Below, one piece after another: positions 36,819-47,658 of a stretch of 64,000 bases of DNA; the first letter of the stretch is position 1; every line of letters starts with the position of its first letter. The DNA comes from Sphaerolaimus hirsutus (taxonomy: Eukaryota > Nematoda > Chromadorea > Monhysterida > Sphaerolaimidae). Made by a program: the position numbers and the translations under genes. The notes below the pieces were generated by a model, which was given only the letters and a program-made list of their open reading frames with translations, was not told the origin of the DNA and searched no databases. The DNA is taken from contig OZ038457.1 of assembly GCA_964036195.1 (NCBI GenBank), positions 7,405,147 to 7,469,146 of the forward strand, in the 5' to 3' direction.

Positions 36819-37970
36819 TATAGCTTTAACAAATAAGAAAGAAAGAAGAAGATATATATTAAGCAAGAAGATGAGTAGATAGGTACGTCACTCACGAAAG
36901 AAGATGAATAGATAGGTACGAGAATGTTCCATTTGGTTTGGGTTGGACATATTGGGTTTACTAAACACTTACAAATCATGCACTTATTATTTATAATGTT
37001 AATTAATATGGTATATAATTAAATAGATAGTTACCCATTCGAATAAAAAGTATGAATACATTGTTATAAATATATAAAGATGTATAGAATATATAAATCC
37101 CGTTTATGTACATACCGTATTTCATCGAAATAGCCCCAGGGGGTTAATTTTTTGCCAGCAAATTGTAGGGGATTATTTAGAGGGGGTATTATTTTGTCAG
37201 AAATTTTCGTGAAGAATCATAGTACTTTCTTCTTCTAGTAATCTTGGTATGGTCTTCTAGTAATCTTTTCGGATAAAATTTTTTCCGTTTTATGTCGGGG
37301 AATGTAGTTCCAGATAAGACAAATATTACAATCTAACCAAAGTTAAGCTGTATTGAACAATATAAATAATCTGCAGGAAACATGAACTTGGGTAAAAACT
37401 CGGGGTTGTCTTCATAATTGCTCCTGTTTGTCATTTGTCACCCCATAGTTAACCACTAGCTGCATCAAAATAAATTTTGCTATGTGCAATGAAGTGTCAT
37501 TCCATAAAAACATACCTGCCCAACTGGCCGGTTTGTGTGGCTGTTGTACACCCAGCACAAGTCATAGCTGCCCTATTACAAGTATACCGATGGGCCAAGG
37601 GTGCATCTGAATCCATTGGGGAACTGCCTCAACAACACCGGCATCAGTCAATCATTGTTGCTAAAACGTATTTACGTACACCCGAAAAATATGTAAACTT
37701 GAGTACTGAGTAAATACGTTCACGTTTCCTCCAGAACAGTAGACCTATACTCATCTTTACACATACTTTTTGAAAGTACGCAAGCACAGAAAATGTAAGT
37801 AAATAAGGAAATAGTTATGGGGTGCATAAAAACAAAGATGACTCAAACAACTTGAAATGGCTGCGAAAATGGCAGCGGAAATGATTCTAGTTGCGACAGC
37901 TAGGGAAAGCAATGATTCTCGCCATTACTTTTACTCACTTAGGTTTTCCTGGGTACAATATCGAAAACAG

Positions 37971-38360
37971 TACCGTATTTCTCCGTTTATAGCACCCCTC
38001 CGTGCATAACACCCGGGGTGTTATATAGTTTTATAGCACCCCGGGGGTGCTATAAAAGGTTTCAAAAAACGGCTCGAATTGAATGGTTTATATATTGTGT
38101 GTGGCGCCACTCATTTTTTTCCCATTGAATTAGAGCTGCACGCGGGAACCAAAAAAATATGTAGAGACGTTTGTATTTAGACAATGAAAAAACACGGAAT
38201 GTCTATGCACTTTTTTGCCGTTTTTTGCTGTTTGAAATTTGTCCATGTATAGCACCCCCATTCACCTACACCCGGGTGTTATACAAGTTTTTAAAAAGTA
38301 AGCTGAAAATTGCTCCGATCTTGTATAACCCCCGGTTGTTATAAACGGAGAAATACGGTA
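37971..38360. mobile_element. TACCGTA-superfamily element with a distinct word
   Basis: Left TACCGTATTTCTCCGTTTAT, right ATAAACGGAGAAATACGGTA (exact). The interior words are GGTGTTATAAAC and TATAGCACCCC, unlike the other members. Confidence 0.8.
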
Positions 38361-38475
38361 CTCGCTTTTACGTTTTCCCTGAGTCAAATTCTGGCTTTTA
38401 CATTTACTAACTTTTTCCGCATCATAAAAGTAAAAAAATTATTCTTTGTCAAAGACGTAGCCAGGGGGGGCGGGG

Positions 38476-40397
38476 TAGGGTTGGGACGATATATTGTATC
38501 GAATATCGGATATTGACAATTTTTTCATATCGAATATTGATATCGAAAATTTTGAAAAAATATCGAATATCGACCATTTTTCCGATATTTTGTCGATATT
38601 CAGGGTGATGAAGTGTGGACAGCAAAGTACAACATTTAATGCACAGTGAGTATTTTCTTCACTTCAGTGAAGTCATTGAAGTTCATTTCAGTGAGTCACT
38701 AGCAGGGTTGGTTTTATAAAAATCATTTGTATACAAATTGTATAAAAATGTATTTTATTTTAATTTTATTCTTGTTTTATTTTATTTTATTTTATTCCAA
38801 AATAATAATAAAATAATAAAATGGACCATTTTACAAAAATTTTACAGAAATTTTACAAAAAAATCAGAATCTTGCATGCAAGGTCAGAAAAATGTGATAA
38901 TTAGACCTAAACATGAAAAACGTGTGACAAATTTTTCCATTACTTTGCAAAAGTTGCATGCAGTAGGTATTGTTAGCTAGTTGCAAGTGTGAAGTTAGAA
39001 TTATTGATAAGAAGTTTGCATTTTCAGTAGAAGGATTACTGGAGTGTGCTGGGCGCATTTGTAAAACATCATGCAAAGTGTCAATTGTCATGACAAATGT
39101 AGTTAAGAGTCAATTGGCATCTCAAATGTCAAGAAAAGTATAATTGTCATGACAAATGTCGTGCAGAGTGTAAATTGTGTATCTGTATCTTATGTTTTGG
39201 TATCCAAACCTTATATTTTGGTATCCAAATCTGATGGTTTTGTATCCAAATGTTCACATAAGATTTGGTTACAAAAACAACAAGATTTGGATACAAAAGA
39301 TAAGATTTGAATACAATTTGCTTTACAGTTTCACTTTAATTTATGTTTGTCATGACAATTGACACTTTACTTAACATTTTCATGAAAATTGACATATTGA
39401 CACTTTACATGGCTTGGGACTGCCCCAGCTCCGCGAATGAACAGGTTTAATTATAAAATACAGAAAAAAAATTTTACAAAAAATATGAATTTTTATACAA
39501 TTTTTACAAAAATATGAATTTGTATACAATTTCACCAAATTTTTACAAAAATTCGAATTTTTATACAATTTTTATTTTTTTTTGAAATTTTCCATTTTAT
39601 TTTATGTTATTTTATTCTTCAATTTTCCATTTTATTTTTATTTTATTTTTATTCTTTTCTGAGATTTTGCCAACCCTGGTCACTAGCAAAACTGGCAAAG
39701 TGGTATTTTGGTGCACAAGCCTCAGTGTTTCTTTGGAATGCTTACTCAACTGTGCTGGGAACATTGATAACCACCAAACATCTCATTTGAAATCATATTC
39801 AAATATGCTGATACGCTGCTGTTTTGCAAAATGCCTTACCTTAAGCAATTGGGTTACAAGTGTGTAATGCCTGCCAATTATTATTTCCCCAATACAATTT
39901 GATTCTTCATGTTTTTATACCACTGTGACTGTTGTGAACCTCGTTTTGATCACTTGTCCTATTTACATTCAGTGAATGGATGTTTGTGACCATGTTCATG
40001 ACTAAATGGAAATGCAATATGCCATTTGAAATATGCCTTGCTATACCAAGAGGAAAATATCAAAATATCGATATTGAATATCGAGTATTTTTTCATATCG
40101 AATATCGAGGGTCCATATCGTATCGATATCAAATATCGAGTTTCAGAAAAAAATATTGAATGTCGAATATCGATATCGAAATATAAAATAGGAAAATGCT
40201 AGTTTCGACCCATTTTGCTATACTAGCAGTCTGAGCTGGGTCATCATCAGTAGCAACTCAGTAACGCTTACACACTTATCTTAACCACTTAACACTTACA
40301 CCGCCTGCCGATCTTCACTCTTGAAGATTTAAACTTACAAAACCACAAAACCACAAACCTTATTATTGAATCGAAAAGTGATATCGTCCCAACCCAA
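38476..40397. mobile_element. hAT-like element, word ATATCGAATATCGA
   Basis: Ends TAGGGTTGGGACGATAT / ATATCGTCCCAACCCAA, duplication gggcgggg / gggcaggg (7 of 8). The arms are ATATCGA words. Confidence 0.75.
38703..39678. mobile_element. hAT-like element, word AAAATAAAAT
   Basis: Ends CAGGGTTGG / CCAACCCTG, exact duplication gtcactag (38695-38702 and 39679-39686). A GTAAAGTGTC-family copy (about 39060-39430, right end GGCTTGGGACTGCCCC) is nested inside. Confidence 0.85.
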
Positions 40398-41685
40398 GGG
40401 CAGGGGGGGGGGGGTGGCGCCTTTGCGATTTTGTCGGCAGTTCGGAAAATATAAGCGCGCAAGCGCACATTTCGGCGCATGGTCTGTTTTATTCATACCT
40501 GTGGTTTAGGACTTAAAAGCACCCAAAATGTGTCCTGGTCGCTGTATATGTATGTAAAATACATACGCGTACAGCAGTATTTCGCGCCGATGCCAACGCC
40601 AATGGCGCCATGGCGTAGCGTCTACGAATGGCGCTGGCGCCAAGGCGTCATTCCTTTACCACAGGGGTAAAATTTTAGGGGGGTTCCGTATACAATCCGG
40701 CCCCCCGCTCAAAAATCCTGGCTACGTCCCTGCTCTACGTTTTTTGTACCCAGGGGTGAGTAAAACAATCAGCACAGCAGCCACACCAATCAGCATTCGG
40801 CAAGGATTCCATGGAACAATCATTCGTTAGACATGTAGCACATTCACAATTTATTTTGATGCCGCTAGATAATGAACAGTGCGACACATTGAGCAACATT
40901 TAGAGACGATAACCTAAAAAAACAATTTCACAACTCGATGTTCCCTGACCGCGACAAGACATCACCACATTATTTTCTGTTCAAGTTTGGCTGATTTACA
41001 ATAGAATACCTGTTTTGAGCTAAACTGCTGTGCTGAGAATGTGCGGTGTTTAGAAAACGATACCTATTTAGATTCCTACTGGATTAATTGAGATGCTTGG
41101 TTAGCTAAATACCATCATTGTTCATCACTAAATTTTTCGAATCTCAGACCTACTATGTAAATGTAGATATACTACACCGACTATAAATACTATGCAATGA
41201 TTCAAAAATCGGTTTCACGTTTATAAATAGTAGGTAGATAGATACTTTAAGTAGGTACTTGTCCAGGGGACTAATATAGCACAAGTATTAAGATACTCAC
41301 AACATAAGTGTTTACGAAATTTGCGAAAGTTATTGTGAAAGTTTGTTCTCCTACGTTTGCATATGCGAAAACAATTATGTAGAATCGTAACTACGCAACA
41401 AAGTACACCTGTTCGCAGTTCTCGAATGAGTCCTTTGTAACGATCGCAAACCCTCGCAAAAAATGTCTCAATTTTTAAGTGTATTTTCCCAAAAATGACT
41501 TTTCAAATTTAGTTTCCTAATTTTCGATGTTTTCCCGAATAAATTATTGCGTTTTCGACTTTTGAGTGGAGATTACACAAAATGTGGAATCCACAATTCA
41601 AGCAGTGAAATCAATGTTTTGATCGTAGGTATTAGTGAACTCTAGCTGCAACATAATAAATACATGATCTGATTTGATTCGATAT

Positions 41686-42591
41686 TACTTGGTCCGGCTG
41701 AAAAGTCCACGGGCAGTGCTCGCCATTCGCGCTAGGGGTAAGCTACGGTCATAAAATTTTGACAGGTTAAGGTATCAGGTGTTTTGAGTTTTCATCTAAA
41801 ATTTTACCCTTCTAGCTCCACCCACAGCGGAACTGTGGGGGTTACAATTTTGGTCATTTTGTACTGATGTACAAATGGTGCTCTAACTCAATGCTGCTTT
41901 AAGTTGTGATCATGAAACTTTGGTTTGTGTAAGCCACCAGTGTTGGCAATGTTCTGATAGTATTCAACACTTTCATCAACATCATTGATATTAAGATAAA
42001 ATTAATATCCAGATCAGGGTTATGTGCAAGAAACGTGGGAACTGTGATAGGTGTTTTTGGTGATCATCTGAGATCATGTTGTATTGCAGTGCTTTTAATG
42101 TTATTTTGAAATGTGCAGTAAATGCATTATAGGAATAAAATTTCCCTATATTTCATTACTAATGTGTAGTGGACATATTACCAGTGTTCAATAGACTTCA
42201 AGGGCCCAAGGGAGCTATTTTGAGAAGGAGAGGCAGAATGATGAATTTGGTAGTGAGAGTAGTGACAGTAATGACAATATGGACTAGGCTTATGATATCA
42301 TAGGTAATGTTAGTTAGTGCTGGCACATTGCCAACACTGGTGGCTTACACTAGCCAAAGTTTCATGATCACAACTTAAAGGAGCATTGAGATAGAGCACC
42401 ATTTGTACGTCAGTACAAAATGACCAAAATTGTAACCCCCACAGTTCCGCAGTGGATGGAGCTAGAGGGGTAAACTTTTAGGTGAAAACTTAAAACACCT
42501 GATGTCTTAACGTGTCAAAATTTTATGACCGTATCTTACCCCTAGAGAGAATGGCGAGCACTGCTCGGGGACTTTTCAACCGGACCAAGTA
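41686..42591. mobile_element. 900-bp fold-back element TACTTGGTCCGG
   Basis: Ends TACTTGGTCCGG / CCGGACCAAGTA. Arms of about 265 bp pair through AACTGTGGGGGTTACAATTT and GCCACCAGTGTTGGCAATGT. The spacer (about 41950-42330) has no clear exon. Confidence 0.8.
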
Positions 42592-42639
42592 CATATATTT
42601 ACATAATAAACTGATGGACAATATAAATGGAAAATTCAC

Positions 42640-44460
42640 AAAATAACATTTTAAAAATCACACAAGCAAGCCATCAGGCTGTCACTTAGTGTGAGGGTGC
42701 CCCAAAGTATATACTATATATAACCAAAGTTGCACCCCCTCAGGCCACCCTTGTTGCTGAAATATTTTTTTCCACTTTTTTTCTGGTAAATATAAATGGA
42801 AAATCCATACAAATTTTTGTTCAGGCCAAAATTTGATTTATTTATAAAATGGGTTGGGGATGGTTTAGGCCACTGATTTTTTGGGACATATGAGACGGTA
42901 ACTTTCTGCAACTATTCCACCCCCTCACAATTGACACATTCCCTACACCAAAATTTTGCTGAAGATCAAACCTGAAATATTTTTTTGAACAAAACATATA
43001 TTGGAACTAATGTGTCTTGCACAGCCCCAGGCTTATGATACAGCACATGGTGGCCAGGACTGGCTTCCTAAGTGTCATGAGCAACATGTGGCTGGTCCTG
43101 CACCACATTGCTGCACGAAGATTGCATTTATGGGGATCAGTGGAAATACCACTGTTCAAAGACAGCATTTCCGTAAAAGCGTGGCCGGCCTCTGCAGCAT
43201 CTGCATGCAAATCATTAAATGCTAGTGCCCATTGAATTCAGGCAACGATTATCTGTTAAACATCTACCAGGGGACAACTGGAAATGTGTCCTGTATTTTG
43301 TGTGAATGGGCCAGACAGATGAAGAGGTCATTCCCAGAAAGTGTAAATTTGTGGTTTTTGCAATCACAATCACAATGTTTGCACTTATAAAGTTCTTAAT
43401 ATGTTTGAATGTCATGAAGTGGCTGATATAGAGTTGGAAAAAAATCGATTTTTTTTAACAACCCCGATTTTTTTAAAAAAAAATCGCTGGAGTCAAAATA
43501 AGCCCTATTTTTCGTCTAAATAACCTGAGGGGGCTAAAAATGAACTTAAAAAGTCATATAAAATCATATTCTGTGTACTGTTATCTCCTATGTGTAAGTA
43601 TAACTCCTTTAGGGCTTTGGAAAAGCTTGAAAAAAATTATTTCCAATTCTAGAGGTAGATAATTTGTTATATTTACAGTGTGAATTAGATTTCATTGAGC
43701 ATTTGCAAATTTCTTGGTAGAAAATGCATGTTCTTACTGAGAACACTGCCTAAAACATTTTGGAAGTGAACATGAATGGCTTTGCATTGATTTTTGAGAT
43801 GAAATCACATCACAGAACTGTGTATACTTCCCTGATGAATCATAGTTTATGCTACACACATAAAAGCATACAGAAAAAGATGCTACATGACCAAATTTGC
43901 TGCATAAGCAATGAAAACAAGAAATTAAGTTATTTTTTATCTGAAACTGCGCGCTTGCGCGCAAAATTTTTGCATTTTACCTAGTGCTTATGTACCAAAA
44001 TTTTTGCCAGCGATTTTTTAAAAAAAAAATCGGTACAGGGGTTGCAATTTTTTTTTTTTTTAATCGCTTAAAAAAAATCGCTTGCCAACCCTAGGCTGAT
44101 ATCTGCAATTTAGGATGGATTTTTGTGAGGCAGCAGCAGTGTGGGGACAGCAGTGGGTCAAAATCACCCTGCAACCTATGTGCAGCTCTGAGCGAGCCAT
44201 TAGTGATTTTTTCCATCAAAAAACTGCCAGCACAAGGGTATCCAATGCTTGTGTTGGCAGCATGCCAAAAATGGCAGCGCGCTTTCCCGCAGCAATATTC
44301 TGTGTGGGATTCCAAAATTTTCAAATTATATTGGCCAGAAAAAAATCGGAAAAAATATATAGAAGGCTGTCACGGCTGACCAGGGGGGTGCTGGGGGTGC
44401 CATTTGGGGACAATGTAAAGAAATGTTGGCCCCACATTCACACAAAATTTTAGCTAGATT
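42640..44460 (-). mobile_element. Inverted relative of 20530-21780
   Basis: Shares, in inverse order, the landmarks listed for 20530-21780, including the TTGTTGCTGAAATATTTTTTTCC-like region and GCCAGACAGATGAAGAGGTC. It is interrupted by the hAT-like element 43429-44093. Confidence 0.5.
43429..44093. mobile_element. hAT-like element, T-rich arms with AAATCGATTTTT word
   Basis: Ends TAGAGTTGG / CCAACCCTA with exact duplication ggctgata (43421-43428 and 44094-44101). The core GCGCGCTTGCGCGCAAAATT matches 16175 and 34093 but the arm word differs. Confidence 0.85.
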
Positions 44461-47109
44461 GGGCTGATCATTTGCACACGAGAATATTTCGAAAATTTAT
44501 GTAGTCAATTTTCCATTTAAATTGTCCACCAGTTTATATACATAAATAGTTTTTTTTGTAAATGTGAAATGTTAGAGGTATTATTCTAGGGGGGTTATTG
44601 TTCCTCACGCCCACAAGAGTTGGGACATATTCGAGGGGGACTCATTGCAGGATATACAGTAGGTTTTTTGATTTAGGTACTTTTCAGAGCGGTGTACCAT
44701 TCACCGTGTGCCGTGCCACACTCACCTCACCATGGGCCAGTCCAGCCATTTGGGAAGTACTTTACTCTTGACTCTTTACTTTACTCTTTACTTTGCTCTT
44801 GACTTTTAAAACGACTCGGCTGCTGGTTTTGCAAGTGGCAAAGTTAAGAGTCAAGTAAAGAGTCAATAGTAAAGTACTCGTCAACTTGCGGGACTGTCCC
44901 CATGATTGTGTTACTGATCACTGTTGAAAATGCGACTCTGGATATTTAGCACATTTAAGAGTGCAAACATGCGAGTATGCATGGCGTGTGGACTTATTAG
45001 CTTCGTCAAATAACAATAACAACAACAATTGAGACTCATTCATATCTCACAAATTGAAGTGACACATTGAAAATAGATTCTTCAGTTATATTGGCATCCT
45101 AAGTGGGCAGTGCTTAAGTGAATAAGTGGACCAATCAGGTGCTGTAGTAGGCTTCGAACGGGATTTACTTTTCGAGATTCGAGATAAATACGTATCCCGT
45201 TTGAACTCTATGCTATAAATACACGCTACGATGGAAATAAAACAGATCTAAAAAAAAGAAATGACAAATTTGTGCCGTGATTTAAGTAATGTGCTAGTAA
45301 TGTTAAAACGCTATTTTGCCGGCGTCTGGCCCTACTGCCAAGATATAAAGTGTCCTGTGTTTTGGGAAGTGATAAAACGCACACAGATACCGACAATAAT
45401 GAATGTACGGCACTTTGGGCAGCGTATGCATCATAGAAAAGCGAAATCACATTGGCGCGAGGGCTATTGCCTCTTGGCGCCATTGGCGTTTGGCTCAGTG
45501 GTTCAGGAAAACTGGCGTATCTTCCATCACTACATGCGGTTCCAGTTCGGGTAGGAGATTCGGTTCCGGTTCTTGGTTCCAAATGTGCTTCGTACACCGG
45601 TTCGGTCCAGTTCAGCTCGGTTCAGGTTCGTTTTACCCTGCCTGAATTTGCTATCTTTTAATGTGCAATTTGTCAATCGTGCGCCACAATTTGAAAGAGA
45701 TCGCAGCTGGCTGTGTGGGTGTAACTCGTTTTGTGGGCCAGTGGGTGACAGGCGAACTTGGGGTTCAGTGGGAAAATGCCAATTGTTAGCTTTGAACTGG
45801 CTGACATTGAGTTGACTGACTGTTCATTTTTTGCCATTATCACAATTTCATTCCAGTTGTCATTAAAATGACATTTTTGGTAACATCAAATATGCATGAG
45901 TGCACAAGGATGGACAGGTGTTTAGATTACCTTAAATTTTCTAATTCGGCGACAGTGTTCCAATAATACGACATCTCCAATAGTGCGACAGGTTTGGGCG
46001 CGTTGTGTGAGAATAACGCGACACTCTCCAATAGTGTAACACTCTTCAATAGTGCGACACCTGAGAAAAAAATGAAAAACAACGTAACGATGTGGCTATC
46101 TGCGGAAGCCGCGGATTTGGCGCTTTTGGACAAGGCGGTGGCTGTCGGTTCACAAAAGGCTGGGCAGTTCGCAAGAGCGCCAGCCACGTCACAACCGCCA
46201 CTATTTACCATGTTTATAGCTTTACTATTGTAGTATTTGATTGAATTACTACAATATTAATATTGTAGTAATTCAATCAAATACTACACTATGTCATGCT
46301 CACGTTTGAGTTATGTGGACAGTGACGTTGTTGATTTCATGAAAAATATAATACGACACTCTCTATTAATGCGACATCTCCAATAGTACGACACCTAAAA
46401 ATGTGCTGAAAATAATAATATGACTGTCATAGTATTAGAAAATTTACGGTATGCCTCTGTTTGGGTCATGGTACTGCGCACATTTGTTTTGAATGTTTTT
46501 GAGTTTACCAGAATGAGGTGTCAGTCAACTACTGTTGATGGCAATCAGGAATCGTTCATTCTGGTGCCAGTTCCGCAAAGTGAGAAGTAAAATAGCAAAT
46601 GCACATTCATACATTCTGTCAACTGTGCACGCATTTGTCACTGTAATGCTACAAAATTTAGTCAGTTGACACATTCATATATTCAATGTGTCAACTGAAA
46701 CAGTAGACACAAGTGTAAAACTTAATATATGTATAATACTAGAAATAGATGCAGCATGACGCGTGCGTGCACAGTGTAAATACATTTTCCCATTTAGTAC
46801 ACCAAATTGATTGAATGTTTGATGTAGGTGACTTGCCGAAACCTATTGACACATTCGTTTTATGGAAATTACATCAAAAACATCCATGTGTCAACTACAC
46901 GCCGTGTCAACTACACGCCGTGTCAACTACACGCCGTGTCAACTAGTGTGTGGGGCCCCAATGCTGCAGTTGGAGGCACACAAATGTGTTTGGATTTTGC
47001 CGTGTTTTTGTTTGAATTAATGCTAAAAAGTGTTTGGATTATGCCTGCTTGGATTTTGGAAATGACTCGTCCGAGAGAAACATTCCATTCAATAGAAATT
47101 GGTCCCAGG
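44461..47109. other. No gene seen; word repeats
   Basis: Contains a partial TACCGTA right end (44661), an inverted TTTACTCTTGACTC repeat (44750-44890), GGTTCGGTTCC words (45538-45630), AATAGTGCGACAC words (45960-46060, again 46370-46400) and GTCAACTACACGCC words (46890-46945). No exon recognised. Confidence 0.45.
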
Positions 47110-47189
47110 TAGTGATGGAATGGCGCCATGGCGCTGGCGCCTTTTGAGGGCGCCAAATGGCGCTTTTCTCTGGCGCTTTTCCATCACTA
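47110..47189. mobile_element. 80-bp hAT-like element made of GCGCCA words
   Basis: Ends TAGTGATGGAATGGCGCC / CGCTTTTCCATCACTA with exact duplication gtcccagg (47102-47109 and 47190-47197). Confidence 0.85.
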
Positions 47190-47358
47190 GTCCCAGGCAT
47201 CAGTAGTACCCTCCCAGTTCCTGTTTTTTTTCCTTAGTATTGCACTTTCACATGATTAATTATACAAAGCCATTTATGTTAATGGAATTTCTTAGGGCTT
47301 TTGTTGGAGGAAGCAGAACTGAAACACAATAAATATATTTATATCGAGCTAATCATAA

Positions 47359-47364
47359 TTTATT
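47359..47364 (-). terminator. Candidate polyadenylation signal of gene C
   Basis: AATAAA on the - strand about 165 nt past the gene C stop codon. Confidence 0.45.
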
Positions 47365-47526
47365 TACCTATATTGCCGCCCACTTAAATACATTGGGAAA
47401 TGAGTAGGTATCTTATCTACATGTCACAAATAAATATTATGGTAAATAAAATCAGTATTCATGTACGGTTGATATTTTGATCTGTATTTATAGTGAAACG
47501 TGTTAAAGAACATTCACAACGTTGTT

Positions 47527-47658
47527 TCAGAAGATGAAACCGCAGGAGACTGCAAAAATTATCTGTATGATGGTAAACAAGAGTTCAGCTATGCTGATCA
47601 TGGAAATTCCATCGATTAAACCAAGATATCCACCAATGTTTATGGGTAGTTGATAGAT
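47527..47658 (-). CDS. Gene C exon 14: pore helix and stop
   Basis: Encodes PINIGGYLGLIDGISM and a hydrophobic helix (AELLFTIIQIIFAV), then five residues and TGA. The I-G-G-x-L-G-L...G-x-S...E layout is the second membrane helix and filter of DEG/ENaC channels. There is almost no cytoplasmic tail. Confidence 0.9.
   Translation of the reverse strand: MYQLPINIGGYLGLIDGISMISIAELLFTIIQIIFAVSCGFIF

Larger units (their letters stand above)
38450..40732. mobile_element. Outer layer of a nested stack, GACGTAGCCAGG ends
   Basis: Left CAAAGACGTAGCCAGG, right CCTGGCTACGTCCCTG. Flanks match at only 5 of 8 positions, so this is older. It is itself inside a CAGAGTTGTTA-type element that begins near 37660. 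Confidence 0.6.

Noticed and set aside
37477-37700. Possible exon (frame with NWPVCVAVVHPAQVIAALLQ)
   Set aside because: Unlike nearby frames it looks non-repetitive, but splice sites do not fit on either strand and I recognise no family; left unassigned.
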